Origin: Planctomycetota bacterium
GTDB taxonomy: Bacteria > Planctomycetota > JACOTG01 > JAJDCM01
NCBI GenBank assembly: GCA_029260825.1
Contig: JAJDCM010000195.1
Span: 1-43,430 of the forward strand
Length of the DNA: 43,430 bases
Direction of reading: 5' to 3'
Each line of letters starts with the position of its first letter. Position 1 is the stretch's first letter. Below the pieces are notes generated by a model. It did no database searches. It saw nothing but the letters and a program-made list of their open reading frames with translations, and was not told where the DNA came from. Positions 24,639 through 35,357 of this stretch are shown here, in pieces. The position numbers were made by a program, and so were the translations under genes.

Positions 24639-25091
24639 ATGCGCGGAATCCAACCACAACCAGGGTACGGTGCCGTCGGTCGTGTTCTTCGGAGCGGTGT
24701 CCTGTTGCTTTTCATCCTCATGGGATGCCACGCCGGTCCGTCCGTTGTCCGGATTCCAATGACCGAGGCGATGCAGGGCGGTCATTCCAGGGATCGAATC
24801 AACTGGAGCGAGCTGGTTGTCCTCACCCCGACTCGTCTTCACATGGATGGGGGCATTGCTTATTATCCCCACATGGCCTACGACATCTTCGAGGCGGATG
24901 GAGCACGGGTTCGTCGGGTTCTGAACCATGTTGGTCCGAATGATGAGACGGCGCAGCGGATCGTCCTGCCCCCAGGCCAATACATCATCAGGCCGCAGGA
25001 TGCCAGGGTGGAGGTTTCGGTGATCCTCAAGGCAGGCAAGCGGGTCGTGATTGACTGGGCCAAGGTGTCTGCGCTCGCAGTCCGGCCCTGA
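24639..25091 (+). CDS. Small lipoprotein of unknown function
   Basis: 150 residues. A lipoprotein signal is clear: SGVLLLFILMGCHAG with lipidated C30. The mature part is beta-rich (ELVVLTPTRLHMDGGIAYYPHMAYDIF, then RIVLPPGQYIIRPQDARVEVSVILKAGKRVVIDW) and may be a small Ig-like or carboxypeptidase-regulatory-like fold. No catalytic motif is visible. No good ribosome site precedes ATG 24639; an AAGGAG at 24611 is too far away. Confidence 0.75.
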   Translation: MRGIQPQPGYGAVGRVLRSGVLLLFILMGCHAGPSVVRIPMTEAMQGGHSRDRINWSELVVLTPTRLHMDGGIAYYPHMAYDIFEADGARVRRVLNHVGPNDETAQRIVLPPGQYIIRPQDARVEVSVILKAGKRVVIDWAKVSALAVRP

Positions 25092-25324
25092 CTCTTCTGC
25101 TGGAGCTCCATATTTCTTCGGCTCCCGGTTGGATCGAGGGCAGACCTCGGCTAGAATGTGAGGATGATCACTTCTCGCCTCGCCACCGTGAACCCGCCTC
25201 ACGGCTGACTTTCCTCCTAGCCAGCCTGCGTGCAGTCTGACGAGTCCGTCGAACTCTTGTTCCCACCGCCTCCGATATTATCCACCGGTCACCGCGGTCA
25301 AACTCCTCTCCTACCGGATCTCAC

Positions 25325-26251
25325 ATGCGCGAGTTACGTCTGATTACTTATCTCTCTCCTGGAATTCCGGAAGAGTTCTTCGAACTCGTCTGCGGTGTGA
25401 TCGCAAGGTCGACAGGGCTCCGTGTCGGCCTTGAGTCCGAGACCCGAGCCTCGGGTCCGATTGCCGAGGGCGGCGCCGATCCTTTCTTGAACGGGGCGGC
25501 TGACCTCGCGTGGATGTGCGCTCCCGCTTATTTGACCCTCAGAGACCGGGGAAAGCCGAAAGTGGAGTTGATCCGGGCGGCTCCGGTTTTCCAGGATCCA
25601 CGAAACAATGGACGACCTCTTTATTTTTCGGAAGTCGTCGTCCGGAAAGACGCGACAGCCGCGGAGTTCGCAGACCTGCGGGGTGCTCGATGGGTCTACA
25701 ACGATCGTTCCTCCATGAGCGGCTATTTCAATCTTTTGAAGAAACTATCCGCTCTCGGGGAGGGACCGGATTTTTTCCACTCCTTGCGGTGCTCCGGTTC
25801 TCACGGGGACTCACTTTGTTCGGTCGCGGTCGGGCGCGCCGACGCGGCGGCGCTCGACTCCAACGTCTTGCGGCTGGCGATGGCGACTCGAGATTCCCCG
25901 GCACACCGGCTGCGCGTGATCGAAACCTGGGGACCTTATCCGGTTCAACCGCTCGTGGTTCGTTCCGAACTCGACCCCGACGTGAAGGAAAGGATTGCCG
26001 CGGCTTTGACGGAGGCGCACCAGGATTCCTCCCAGGCTCGGAAGTTTGCTCGCTACGGCGCCAGACGATTCGTGAGCGTCGGAGAAGAAGACTACCGGGA
26101 AGAACGCGAGAGTCTTCGCACCTGCGATCGTCTCGATTCCGAACTCGTCGGACGACCGGGAGTCGCGGTCAGTCCCCTGCCTCCACCGGGCTCGGATCCC
26201 GGTCGGGGTGGAAAAGCGAGTAGACGATCGGAATCACGACGAGGGAAATGA
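25325..26251 (+). CDS. PhnD-like phosphate/phosphonate-binding protein, no signal peptide
   Basis: A 308-residue member of the PhnD/phosphonate-binding type II binding-protein family: [78 protein letters not shown], and [14 protein letters not shown] with [15 protein letters not shown]. The two-lobed domain is complete by about residue 265; the tail is low complexity. It lacks a signal peptide and no ABC permease or ATPase is nearby, so it may bind a ligand in the cytoplasm or act as a stand-alone domain. Its last 83 bp overlap the 3' end of the RND gene on the other strand. Confidence 0.8.
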   Translation: MRELRLITYLSPGIPEEFFELVCGVIARSTGLRVGLESETRASGPIAEGGADPFLNGAADLAWMCAPAYLTLRDRGKPKVELIRAAPVFQDPRNNGRPLYFSEVVVRKDATAAEFADLRGARWVYNDRSSMSGYFNLLKKLSALGEGPDFFHSLRCSGSHGDSLCSVAVGRADAAALDSNVLRLAMATRDSPAHRLRVIETWGPYPVQPLVVRSELDPDVKERIAAALTEAHQDSSQARKFARYGARRFVSVGEEDYREERESLRTCDRLDSELVGRPGVAVSPLPPPGSDPGRGGKASRRSESRRGK

Positions 26252-29200
26252 CCGTGGAGGCGGTCAGGCCACCGACGATGACCCGGGCCAGAGGTGCCTG
26301 GGCGTCCGCCCCCTCGCCGATCCCAAGAGCGAGGGGAAGCAAGCCGAGGATCGTGGTAAGCGTTGTCATGAGGATGGGGCGGAGGCGACGCCGACCCGCT
26401 TCGAGGACGGCTTCTCGAGCAGTCAGCTTCGAGCCGAGACGCAGCTTCCCTGCCTGGTCCACGAGGAGGATCGCGTTGTTGACCACGATTCCTCCCAGCA
26501 TGATGCAACCGATGGAAGACTGAACGTTGATCGTGGTTCGGGTCAAGAAGAGTACTGTCAGCACTCCGACCACCGCGAGCGGTACGGAGAGCATGACCAC
26601 AAGAGGGTCGCGGAGAGATTCGTACTGACACGCGAGGACCATGTACACCAGCGCGAGGGCCAGTCCGAGGCTCACCATGAGTTCTCGAAAGGACTTTTGC
26701 TGCTCCTCGATGCTCCCCGACATCCGGACTTCGTATCCGGTTGGTCTCGGGATCCTGTCGATGCGATCCGCGACGTCCGCGGCGGCTGACCCGAGGTCGC
26801 GGTTGCTCACGTTTGCGGATACGGTCACGAGCCTCTGTTGATCTTTGCGCTCGATCAGAACCGGCCCGCGGCCCGGATCGATCCGAACCACGTTTCTCAG
26901 CGCGATCGCCTCCCCGAGGGGATTGGTCAGGGTCATGTCGAGGATGTCATCGAGGGAGAGGTTCACCGCTTCGGCCATCTGCACCAGGATCCGGTAGGAG
27001 TTCCCCTTCGATCGAAACTCTCCGGCCCGACTCCCCGCGACGGCGGTCTCCAGTGTCTGAAGGACTTTCCGTACGGTAAGCCCAAGATCGGCTGTGCGAT
27101 CCCGGTCGATGGTCAGGACTTCTTGGGGAACGCCGGGCTTTTGGCTGGTCTCGACGTCGGTGACCCCCGGAACTTCGGCCACGACTGTGGCCACCTGTTC
27201 GGCGAAATGCTCGAGGATCTCGAGCTCGTAGCCGCGAACTTCGAGAGTCAAGCCTTCCTCCGCGCCGAGGATTCGATCCAGAAGAAACTGTCCCTGGGGC
27301 GCGCGTGTTCTCACCGTCATGCCGGCGACCCGGCCCTCGAGACGACCCCGGAGTGCTATGGCGATCTCTTCGTTCGAGCGGCTTCGCTCCTTCGCAGGTT
27401 TCAAGGTGATCCGGATCTCGCCTTGAGAGGTCGCTCCTGGGTTGCGACCCGAGGCACCGACGCTCGCCACGTACGCGATCCGCTCCGGAATTTCATCCCG
27501 AACAACTTCCTCGAGGAGACGAGTCTGTCGGTCGACGAGATCGAGCCGTGTCCCGACTTCCATCTCTCCCGTGACCCGGACTTCTCCCTCGTCGCTCGGG
27601 GGCATGAACTCGGTCCCGATCAAAGGAAGGAGGAACAGGCTGGCCCCGAGGGCTGCTGCTGCTCCGGCGATCACCCGGAGCCGACGGTGCAAGCACCAGC
27701 GCAAGAGGTTCCGGTAGGATCGCTCGAGGCCGTCGAACACGGCTCCGAGGAAGCTCCCGATCGAACTCTGCCGACCCTGGATTGAATCGTTACCGCGCCG
27801 TCGCCCCGAGAGCAAGGTGGAGGCGAGCACGGGGACGGCGGAAAGAGAGACGACGAGCGAGCAGATCAGGGAGAACACGATGACGTACGCGAGCTCCTTG
27901 AACAGGATTCCCGAGACCCCACGGACGAAGATCAGGGGGAGAAAGATGACCAGAGTCGTGATCGTGCTCGCGATGATTGCAGGCCCGACTTCGGCGGCTC
28001 CAACGATGGCGGAGGTGGCGGCGTCTTCGCGGTTTTCCTCCCGTCTGCGAAAGATATTCTCGAGGACGACGATGGAGCTATCCACCATCATTCCCACACC
28101 GAGGGCAAGCCCTCCGAGGGTCATCAAGTTGAGGGTGAACCCTCCGAAGTAGATCAGGGCGAAGGTCGCAACGATCGAGATGGGAATCGCCGAGGCAATG
28201 ACCACCGTACTTCGCAGATCTCGCAGGAAGAAGAGCAGAACGAAGATCGCCAATCCACTGCCATAGAGTACCGATCGCGCGACGTTTGAGATCGAACGCT
28301 CGATGAAGTTGCCCTGGTTGATCACCGCCGCAACGTCGATTTGTGGGAAATCCCGATTGACTCGTTCGATCTCGGCGAGAATGGCGCGAGAGACTTCCAC
28401 GGTGTTGGCGTCGGCTTGCTTGCGAATCCCGATCCGGAGTCCGATCTTTCCGTTGACTCGAACGATCCGGCTGAGCTTTTCGTAGGTATCCTTCACGGTT
28501 GCGATCTGACCCACCGTGACCATCGCGCCGTTACGCACGGTCACTACGGTGTCACGGATCTCGTCGAGGTTCATGAATTCCGAGGGGGCCCGGAGGGTGA
28601 CCTCGTACCGGCCTTGCTCGATCGTCCCCGCGGGAAGGTCAAGGTTCGAATCGCGAATCGCGGACAGGACTTGATCGAGGGGAAGGTTGAGAGACCGGAC
28701 TCGCTCCGGATCGAGCTCGACCCGGACCTCGCGGCGGTAGCCGCCGAAGAGATCGGCTTGAGCGACTCCGGGGACGCGGGCGAACCGATACCGCACTTGC
28801 TTGTCGATGAGCTCCGTCAACTCGACCGGGTCAAGGGAGCTCGAGATTCCCACGATGACGACGGGAAAGCTCGCGACGTCGAACTTGCTAACCTGAGGCC
28901 GGACGATTTCTTCCGGGAGTTCACTTGCTTCCTCGTCCAGGCGAGCTTGGACGTCCTGGGCGGCCACGTCGATGTCTGTCCCCCAGACAAAACTCACCCG
29001 GACCGTCGAGTTGCCTTCGGAGGAAACCGAGGTCATCTCCTCGACCCCGGGCACCGTAGCCAGGACCTCTTCGATGATCTGGGTCACCAGCCGTTCCATC
29101 ACCTCGGGGCTAGCCCCGTCGTATTGTGTCCGTACCGTGAGCCGTGGGAGTTCGACGTGGGGAAGTAAATCGATGCGCACCCGGCTCAGGGAGACCGCAC

Positions 29201-29273
29201 CCAGGGTGACCACGATCAAGGTGACCATGGCCGTGAAGATCGGCCGCCTGACGGCTGCCCGGGGCAGGTTCAT
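26169..29273 (-). CDS. RND efflux pump permease (AcrB / HAE1-like)
   Basis: A 1034-residue inner-membrane transporter of the usual RND length. The start [39 protein letters not shown] is typical, followed by two large periplasmic loops and twelve predicted helices. The proton-relay helix reads [19 protein letters not shown], with one Asp and a Ser in the second position; this DS variant is common in HAE1-like pumps outside enterics. Further hallmarks are [18 protein letters not shown] and [21 protein letters not shown]. It works as a trimer with the adaptor encoded immediately upstream (4-bp overlap) and an outer-membrane channel that is not in this window. Substrates cannot be read from the sequence. 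Confidence 0.96.
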   Translation of the reverse strand: MNLPRAAVRRPIFTAMVTLIVVTLGAVSLSRVRIDLLPHVELPRLTVRTQYDGASPEVMERLVTQIIEEVLATVPGVEEMTSVSSEGNSTVRVSFVWGTDIDVAAQDVQARLDEEASELPEEIVRPQVSKFDVASFPVVIVGISSSLDPVELTELIDKQVRYRFARVPGVAQADLFGGYRREVRVELDPERVRSLNLPLDQVLSAIRDSNLDLPAGTIEQGRYEVTLRAPSEFMNLDEIRDTVVTVRNGAMVTVGQIATVKDTYEKLSRIVRVNGKIGLRIGIRKQADANTVEVSRAILAEIERVNRDFPQIDVAAVINQGNFIERSISNVARSVLYGSGLAIFVLLFFLRDLRSTVVIASAIPISIVATFALIYFGGFTLNLMTLGGLALGVGMMVDSSIVVLENIFRRREENREDAATSAIVGAAEVGPAIIASTITTLVIFLPLIFVRGVSGILFKELAYVIVFSLICSLVVSLSAVPVLASTLLSGRRRGNDSIQGRQSSIGSFLGAVFDGLERSYRNLLRWCLHRRLRVIAGAAAALGASLFLLPLIGTEFMPPSDEGEVRVTGEMEVGTRLDLVDRQTRLLEEVVRDEIPERIAYVASVGASGRNPGATSQGEIRITLKPAKERSRSNEEIAIALRGRLEGRVAGMTVRTRAPQGQFLLDRILGAEEGLTLEVRGYELEILEHFAEQVATVVAEVPGVTDVETSQKPGVPQEVLTIDRDRTADLGLTVRKVLQTLETAVAGSRAGEFRSKGNSYRILVQMAEAVNLSLDDILDMTLTNPLGEAIALRNVVRIDPGRGPVLIERKDQQRLVTVSANVSNRDLGSAAADVADRIDRIPRPTGYEVRMSGSIEEQQKSFRELMVSLGLALALVYMVLACQYESLRDPLVVMLSVPLAVVGVLTVLFLTRTTINVQSSIGCIMLGGIVVNNAILLVDQAGKLRLGSKLTAREAVLEAGRRRLRPILMTTLTTILGLLPLALGIGEGADAQAPLARVIVGGLTASTVISLVVIPIVYSLFHPDRDPSPVEAGD

Positions 29274-30451
29274 CGGGGGGTCGCCCCCGGAGACTCGAGG
29301 ACGGTGACCGGAGATTCCGAGTCGATCAGCTGGTGTCCGAGAGTGACCACGCGACCCGAGAGTTCCACGCCTTTGATCTGGGTAAATCCGCCTTGTTGAA
29401 TGCCGATCACGACTTCTTTCCAGAGGACCGTGGATTTCTTTTCTACAAGGACGAACACTCCGGTCGTGCCGTTTCGCGTGACGACCGCCGCTTCGGGCAC
29501 GACGATTCCGTCATCGACGGTTTCAAGGACGACTTCGGCTCGGGCGAACATTCCGGGTTTCAGGAGGGAGTCCGGATTGGGCAGTTGAAGCTCGACCCGG
29601 GCTTGCCTTGATCGTTCCTGGAACACGGGAGCGATCCGGGAAATCCGACCCACGAACGTCTTCTCCCCGAGCGCGTCGGTCGTAACCTCGACGCGCTGTC
29701 CCGGCTTCAGGTGGGGGTAATCTCCTTCCGTCACCGTGATGATCGTCTTGACCGGATCGATCTTTACGATCGAGAAAAGGGGCGTGTTTGCCGCGACGGT
29801 GTCGCCGACATCGACGAACCGTTGGGCGACGATCCTTCCATCCTCCCCGTCGCTCCAGGTTGCGGTGATTTCTGTGTAGTCGAGCCGGGTCTCGGCGGAA
29901 GCGAGTTGTGCCTTGGCACGCAAGACCTGGGCCTGTTCGACCTGCACCGCCGCATCTTGGGTTGCTCTCTCGGCCTCTGCGGTATCCAGTTCGGATTGGG
30001 TGGCGATCTCCCGATCGACCAGGGCTCGCACCCGTTCGTGCTCCCGTTCCGCAATCTGGAGCCCGGCCAGCGCCTGCAGCACGTTGGCGTTGACGACGGC
30101 GAGATTCGCCTCGGCCTGGGCTACCACGTGACGAAACTCGTCGTTGTCGAGGCGCGCGACGACCGCTCCCCGGCTCACCTCATCGGAGATATCGACGAAG
30201 AGGCTGACGATTCGTCCGCTTACTTTCGGAGCGACCACGAACTGGGCCCCCGCCTCTACCGTTCCGCTGAAGGTCCGTCGACGCTCGATCTGCTGTCGCA
30301 AGATGGGGCTCACCTCGACGGGAGCTGGTGCGGCTTTTTTCTGGCTCCCGCGATCTTCGTCGGCGCCGGTTTCTCGAAAGCAGCCTGAGAGTACGAAGGC
30401 GCCGATGAAGGGGATGGCCGCAATTCCGATGAGGAGGATTCTTGATCGCAT
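29270..30451 (-). CDS. RND periplasmic adaptor, lipoprotein (AcrA/MFP family)
   Basis: 393 residues. Lipoprotein signal [16 protein letters not shown] (C24). Typical adaptor parts follow: [46 protein letters not shown] (lipoyl half), a helical hairpin (about 95-165), the second lipoyl half, and a beta-barrel with [48 protein letters not shown]. Its ATG-overlapped stop couples it to the RND permease gene. Confidence 0.95.
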   Translation of the reverse strand: MRSRILLIGIAAIPFIGAFVLSGCFRETGADEDRGSQKKAAPAPVEVSPILRQQIERRRTFSGTVEAGAQFVVAPKVSGRIVSLFVDISDEVSRGAVVARLDNDEFRHVVAQAEANLAVVNANVLQALAGLQIAEREHERVRALVDREIATQSELDTAEAERATQDAAVQVEQAQVLRAKAQLASAETRLDYTEITATWSDGEDGRIVAQRFVDVGDTVAANTPLFSIVKIDPVKTIITVTEGDYPHLKPGQRVEVTTDALGEKTFVGRISRIAPVFQERSRQARVELQLPNPDSLLKPGMFARAEVVLETVDDGIVVPEAAVVTRNGTTGVFVLVEKKSTVLWKEVVIGIQQGGFTQIKGVELSGRVVTLGHQLIDSESPVTVLESPGATPR

Positions 30452-30545
30452 GAAGAGGTGCCTGGGAGCTCCTTGAGGCTACCGAACCAGTTGATGGGAA
30501 GCGGTCGAGTCTAACAGATCGGACCTGGTTTGTCGCAACAGGCCA

Positions 30546-31436
30546 CTAGATTCGCTCGGGTCGGTCGATCTGCAGCATGAGGCGTCCTCCTTGAAAAACG
30601 GACACGTCTCCTGATGATTCAGAGACGGCGATTGCCATGGTGCCTTGAATGCGTGTGATCGCCGCGGCGGCCCTGTGGCGAGCGCCGAGTCCTCCCGGAA
30701 GCCGGACTCCGCGAACGGGTGCGTCTAGGTAGGTTCCCGCGGATTCGATGATGCCTCCCGGTCCGACGATGAATGCTCCATCCAGAGCTGAATATTCCCG
30801 GATGGTCTCCACGAAATCCCCGTTGTGGATGCTTCGGAGTTTCTTGGGGTGACCGGCGCAGGGGTTGAGGATCATTTGCTTTGAGTGAGCTTCAAGATCG
30901 CTCGGGTCTCCGAGGACGAAGATCGTACCGATCGGTTTTCCTTCCCGGCCTTCGGCGGCGAGCTTGATCGCGATTTCGAGGGTTTTCGCGAAGGAGCTCC
31001 ATCGAGCAGAAATCTGTTTGTCTCGGGGGATCTTGATCTGGGCGAATGTCGGGTAGTCACGCTCGATGTTCACGATGAGGAGCGTGTCCAGGCGATGGCT
31101 TCCCGAAACTCCGGATAGGCAGAGGATGGTTTCTGTTCGGCTTAGCTCTCCCCTGAGAGTTCCGAGGAAAAGGCCGATGTTGATGGACCCGATCCTCGAA
31201 ATCCGCCCGTCGGGGATCGGGATCGTCGCATCGCGGGATGCCAGATCGACGTCCAGTTTCTTCCTCATCAACCAGACGACTCGTTCTTCCTGGCGATGCT
31301 TCTCGATGAGACGCACGTCCCGGACTCCATCCGCTTGAACAACGATTGTCTTGATGGAAAGGGTTCTTCCGACGGCGAACGCATGTTCGATCAGAGTTTT
31401 GGTTTCGAAATCCTCGGTGTTGTTCTTCCGCGGCAA
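30546..31436 (-). CDS. Diadenylate cyclase (DisA_N domain, c-di-AMP synthase)
   Basis: A 296-residue protein with a C-terminal DAC domain: DGAFIVGPGG (219-228), LPGGLGARHRAAAAI (246-260, the RHR motif) and SESSGDVSVFQGG (272-284). The enzyme joins two ATP into cyclic di-AMP. The N-terminal half (LIEHAFAVGRTLSIKTIVVQADG; LSGVSGSHRLDTLLIVNIE) resembles the pyruvate-kinase-C-like domain of DacZ/CdaZ-type enzymes rather than the membrane helices of CdaA or the helical DisA tail, so this is probably a soluble cyclase. Start TTG 31436 is the first possible one after an in-frame stop and has AAGGA at 7 nt spacing. Confidence 0.87.
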   Translation of the reverse strand: MPRKNNTEDFETKTLIEHAFAVGRTLSIKTIVVQADGVRDVRLIEKHRQEERVVWLMRKKLDVDLASRDATIPIPDGRISRIGSINIGLFLGTLRGELSRTETILCLSGVSGSHRLDTLLIVNIERDYPTFAQIKIPRDKQISARWSSFAKTLEIAIKLAAEGREGKPIGTIFVLGDPSDLEAHSKQMILNPCAGHPKKLRSIHNGDFVETIREYSALDGAFIVGPGGIIESAGTYLDAPVRGVRLPGGLGARHRAAAAITRIQGTMAIAVSESSGDVSVFQGGRLMLQIDRPERI

Positions 31437-31834
31437 GGATCAATCCTTCGATGGTGTGAGAGGGTCATTCGGAGGCCGAAAGAATCTAGGCTCCTCATCA
31501 GGGCCGTGCCCCTCGCCACCCGAACCGGAAATCGACCGGCTCGTCAGGAGAAGCTGCTATCGGTGATGATTCATGCCTGGAGACTCCTTGACCATACCGG
31601 ACGACTCTACCACGAGGAGGGGGGGCTTGCATCTTCGGTGAGAACAAGAGGCATGTGTAGCCCGCCGTGAGCCCGTCACCGTGGAGCAATCTTCTTGCTG
31701 TGAACGTAGGATTGGCCGGATCTGTCCCGATCGCAGCAGATAGGGGTTGGGTTTTCGCCGTCAGGCCCGGCGAATCTCTTTCCTGAACCGGAACGCTTGG
31801 GCACAATGGGAGGAAAGGAGGCATAGGAGTTCCA
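31437..31834. other. 398-bp divergent intergenic region
   Basis: Between the diadenylate cyclase (-) and the ECF sigma gene (+). Short open frames occur on both strands, but none has a ribosome site or protein-like composition. It must hold the promoters of both genes; no clear consensus was recognised. AGGAG at 31825-31829 serves the sigma gene. Confidence 0.4.
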
Positions 31835-32458
31835 ATGGTCATCGAGATTCAGCCCACGATTTCAGCCTGGCTCGACGGGCTACGATCGGGGAACGATCAA
31901 TCGGCGCGCGAGTTGTGGGAGCGCTATTTTCAGCGACTCACCGCTCTTGTCGACCGAAGGCTCCCTCGCGGTCAGAGGAGGGATTTCGACGAGGAGGACA
32001 TTGCCCTCAGTGCGTTTCACAGCCTGTGTCGAGGCGTGAACCGGGGCCGATTCCCGGACGTCGACGACCACAACGATCTCTGGTCGCTTCTTGTGGTGAT
32101 CGCCGCTCGCAAGATCATGAAGCGACAACGAAGCAAATCCGCTCTGAAGCGAGGGGGAAACCGCGTTGGCGGAGAATCGGTTTTCGATGGGCATGAGGGG
32201 GGCGGCTCGGGTCTTGCTCAGGTCATCGGTCGAGAGCCAAGCCCCGAGTTCGCGGCAGAAGTGGCAGAGGAATCCGAGTCCCTGCTGAGCTTCCTGGAGG
32301 ATCCCTCGTTGAAGAAGCTCGTCTGTCTCAAGATGGAGGGGCAAACAAACCAGACGATTGCACGCGAGATGGGCTGCGCAATCAGGACGGTCGAGCGTCG
32401 TCTCGAGATGACCCGCCGCCTCTGGATCCAGTTCGCGACCGAGAGAGAGGAACGATGA
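31835..32458 (+). CDS. ECF-type sigma factor of the planctomycete kinase-linked group
   Basis: A 207-residue sigma factor. Region 2 includes SARELWERYFQRLTALVDRRLP and RRDFDEEDIALSAFHSLCRGVNRGRFPDVDDHNDLWSLLVVIAARK; region 4 includes KKLVCLKMEGQTNQTIAREMGCAIRTVERRLEMTRRLW. These phrases are typical of sigma factors abundant in Planctomycetota. The stop overlaps the next ATG (ATGA), so it is translationally coupled to a Ser/Thr kinase, which may control it by phosphorylation as proposed for similar pairs. No anti-sigma gene is visible. AGGAG lies 5 nt before the ATG. Confidence 0.92.
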   Translation: MVIEIQPTISAWLDGLRSGNDQSARELWERYFQRLTALVDRRLPRGQRRDFDEEDIALSAFHSLCRGVNRGRFPDVDDHNDLWSLLVVIAARKIMKRQRSKSALKRGGNRVGGESVFDGHEGGGSGLAQVIGREPSPEFAAEVAEESESLLSFLEDPSLKKLVCLKMEGQTNQTIAREMGCAIRTVERRLEMTRRLWIQFATEREER

Positions 32459-35316
32459 GCGCTCACGACGAGGTCCTGGGTCCGGAGGAGGAGATCGCGA
32501 TCGATGCCCTCTGTCTCCGATTCGAAGAAGAATGGAGACAGGGAAAGTCGCCGAAGATCGAGAGCTACCTCAACGGTCTCTATGATCCAGTTCGCGAGCG
32601 AGCTGCGCGTGAATTGGAGTTATTACAGGCCGATCTCGAGGTCAACCCGACTCTAGATCAGGATCGCCCCCCGGAGCCTCCATCGATGGGGAAGGGGATG
32701 CCCACACGGATCGGGGAGTACCAGATCTCTCGAAAGATCGGGGAAGGGGGAATGGGCTGCGTCTACGAGGCCATTCAGGAGAACCCCAGGCGCGTCGTTG
32801 CTCTGAAGGTGATTCACCCCCAATACCAACATTCGGGAGGTTTGCGTAGGTTTCGCCGCGAGGCCCAGGCGCTGGGGCAGCTACAGCACCCTGGCATTGC
32901 CCAGATTTTCGAGGCGGGCACCGGGGAGGCGCTCTTTGACTGCGGTTCCAGTGAGGCGATCTCCTATCTTGTCATGGAGCTTGTTCGGGGGAAGACCCTC
33001 AAGGATCATGCGAACGAATCCAACCTTTCGGTGAGAGGGCGCCTCACTCTCGTGCGCCGAATCTGCGACGCTGTTCAGCATGCTCACGAACAGGGTGTGA
33101 TTCATCGCGACTTGAAACCGGCGAATATTCTCGTCGAGGAGGACACAACCGACACGATCAGCACCCAACGGGTAGGACGCCCCAAGGTTCTTGATTTCGG
33201 TGTAGCGCGCCTCGTGAACGTCGATCTTCAGACAGTCGGAGAAGAGACCAGCCTCGGTGGGATCGTCGGTACTGTTCCTTATATGAGCCCGGAGCAGGTA
33301 TCCGGCGGGGAGGAGGCCCTCGACGCCCGTTCGGATGTCTATTCACTGGGAGTGATCCTTTACGAACTCTTTGCCGGTAGGTTGCCCTACGAAGTGACGG
33401 GAAGAACGGTGATCGAGGCGATCCGCATCATTCGAGAGGAAGAACCGATCCGGCTTTCTCTCATTGATCCCCAGTACGCGGGAGATGTCGAGACGATCGT
33501 GGGGAAGTCCTTGGAAAAGGACTCGAGTCGGCGTTACGCTTCGGCTCTTGAACTCGCAACCGATATTCAGCGCACTCTCGACGACGAGCCGATTGCTGCT
33601 CGCCCCCCGAGCACGATTTACCAGCTCGGAAAATTTGCCCGGAGGAATCGGGGACTGGTGAGCGGTGTTCTGATCGCCTTTGTGTTTCTCGTCGTGGGCT
33701 TGATCGGAGTCGTCTCGTTTGCGGTCAAGGAGTCGCGCCAGCGGAGGGTTGCCGAGGGGTTGGCGCTCTCGGAGGGGGTGCTCCGGGGAAAAGCTCAGGA
33801 GTCCGAGAGGGAAGCGCGCCGCGAGGAACGAAAGGCGCGTGCCGTGAACGATTTCTTGACCAGCATCCTCAACGAGGCGAATCCGGTGGAAAACCCGCTG
33901 GGAAGGACCCTGACTTTGCTCGAGGCTTTGAACCAGGTTGCCTGGGACCTCGACCGACTCGAGGAAGAACCAGAAGTCGAAGCGGCGGTTCGTCTCACGG
34001 CGGGAAGAGCTTATCTGGAGTTGGGGTCGTTCGCCGAGTCCGAAGGGCACCTGCGTGAGGCCCTGGATCTTCGGACGAAGGCCCTCGGCCCGGAGCATCT
34101 CGACACGGCGCAAGCCCTGGATGCTCTCGGGTCTTTGCACCAGGAAAAGGGGGATCTTCTGGAGGCGGGGGTGCTCGTCAGCAGGGCTCTTGAAATCCGG
34201 AAGCGTGGTTTTGGGGAGGATCATCCTGTTTTCGCCGATAGTTTGAACAATCTTGCTACGATCCTCGAGCTTCAGGGGAAACTTGACGAGGCGGAGAAGT
34301 TGCATCGCCAAGCTCTCGAGATCCGGAGAAATCAGCTCGGGGAGAATCATATCAGCGTTGCAGTGAGCCTCAACAACCTCGGGGTTCTTCTCGAGAACCG
34401 GGGGAAATACGTTGAATCCCAGGTTTGCTATGAAGAAGCGCTTCTCTTGAGAAGGACGCATCTGGGAGAGGATCACCCTCGGGTCGCCACGAGCCTCAAC
34501 AACCTCGCCACGCTCTTGCGACGTCTCGGGGAGTTTGAACGCGCGAGCCAGCTCTTTCAGGTAGCACTCGACTTGAGGCTTCGGGTTCTTGGTGAGGAAC
34601 ACCCGCTGGTTGCTCTGACTCGGAACAACCTGGGGGCGACCTACATGCAGTCAGGGAATTTGAAGGAGGCCGAGCCGATCTTGCGGGCGGCCCTCGAAGC
34701 GAGCGAAGGAGGCGTGCCACCGGGACAGGTTGCCGCGATTGAAAGCAACCTCGCGTCTGTCGAACTGCGACTGGGACGGCTGAAGGATGCCGAGAAGCTT
34801 TTTCGGTCCGCATTGTCTAAGCAACGGGAAGCCCTCGGGAATCAGCACCCGAGCGTTGCCATCTCGCTTCTCAATTTGGGTGTCCTTCTGCGTCGAATCA
34901 ACAAAGCGAAAGAAGCGGTTCCTCTGCATCGCGAAGCGGTTCAAATCCGGGAGGGAGTCTTCGGTCGGGAGCATATTGAAACTCAGAAGATGATCTACGT
35001 GCTGGCCGGGTCGCTCCGCGGGGTGAAGGCTTTTGGTGAAGCCCGATCTCTTTACGCCGAGGTTTTGCCTTCTCTTGTTCGTGAGCTCGGGGAGAAGGCA
35101 GCCATGATCCAAGACGCCAGGGTTGGGCTGATGTTCTCCCTCGAACAACTCGGGGAGATCGCCGAACTCGAGAACGTCGCCCTGGGATTCGCTGAGAACG
35201 GGATCGGATCCAGGTGTGTTCGAACAGCAGTAGAGGTTCTGATCCGCATCAACCGGAACCGGGGTCGTTCCGAAGAGGTGGAGCGATGGAGAGAGAAGTT
35301 AAGTGAGCTGGACTGA
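32455..35316 (+). CDS. Ser/Thr protein kinase with membrane anchor and TPR domain
   Basis: 953 residues. Residues 10-65 form a helical N-terminal segment common in these kinases. The kinase domain (about 87-375) has GEGGMG (96-101), ATP lysine K118 in ALKVIHP, catalytic D219 in HRDLKPANIL, DFG (247-249) and MSPEQVSGGEEALDARSDVYSLGVILYEL, so it should be active. A membrane helix (about 400-423) is followed by a coiled coil and about ten 42-residue TPRs of the kinesin-light-chain type (LGEDHPRVATSLNNLATLLRRLGEFERASQLFQVALDLR). The TPRs are outside the cytoplasm if the topology is simple and may bind a peptide or protein. It overlaps the sigma-factor gene by 4 bp. Confidence 0.95.
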   Translation: MSAHDEVLGPEEEIAIDALCLRFEEEWRQGKSPKIESYLNGLYDPVRERAARELELLQADLEVNPTLDQDRPPEPPSMGKGMPTRIGEYQISRKIGEGGMGCVYEAIQENPRRVVALKVIHPQYQHSGGLRRFRREAQALGQLQHPGIAQIFEAGTGEALFDCGSSEAISYLVMELVRGKTLKDHANESNLSVRGRLTLVRRICDAVQHAHEQGVIHRDLKPANILVEEDTTDTISTQRVGRPKVLDFGVARLVNVDLQTVGEETSLGGIVGTVPYMSPEQVSGGEEALDARSDVYSLGVILYELFAGRLPYEVTGRTVIEAIRIIREEEPIRLSLIDPQYAGDVETIVGKSLEKDSSRRYASALELATDIQRTLDDEPIAARPPSTIYQLGKFARRNRGLVSGVLIAFVFLVVGLIGVVSFAVKESRQRRVAEGLALSEGVLRGKAQESEREARREERKARAVNDFLTSILNEANPVENPLGRTLTLLEALNQVAWDLDRLEEEPEVEAAVRLTAGRAYLELGSFAESEGHLREALDLRTKALGPEHLDTAQALDALGSLHQEKGDLLEAGVLVSRALEIRKRGFGEDHPVFADSLNNLATILELQGKLDEAEKLHRQALEIRRNQLGENHISVAVSLNNLGVLLENRGKYVESQVCYEEALLLRRTHLGEDHPRVATSLNNLATLLRRLGEFERASQLFQVALDLRLRVLGEEHPLVALTRNNLGATYMQSGNLKEAEPILRAALEASEGGVPPGQVAAIESNLASVELRLGRLKDAEKLFRSALSKQREALGNQHPSVAISLLNLGVLLRRINKAKEAVPLHREAVQIREGVFGREHIETQKMIYVLAGSLRGVKAFGEARSLYAEVLPSLVRELGEKAAMIQDARVGLMFSLEQLGEIAELENVALGFAENGIGSRCVRTAVEVLIRINRNRGRSEEVERWREKLSELD

Positions 35317-35357
35317 CGGCGAATCACACCAATAACTCTCTTTTTTCTGTCCGGGTC

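Noticed and set aside
31498-31842. A 114-codon minus-strand frame in the cyclase-sigma gap
   Set aside because: It has no ribosome site, overlaps the sigma-factor start region and its composition is not protein-like.
33343-34602. A 419-codon minus-strand frame
   Set aside because: It is the mirror of the TPR region of the kinase; its own repeats only reflect the TPR repeats.
33983-34900. Regular short repeats that could suggest a CRISPR or tandem array
   Set aside because: The periodicity is that of 42-residue TPRs within an open coding frame; repeats are not identical and no spacers exist.
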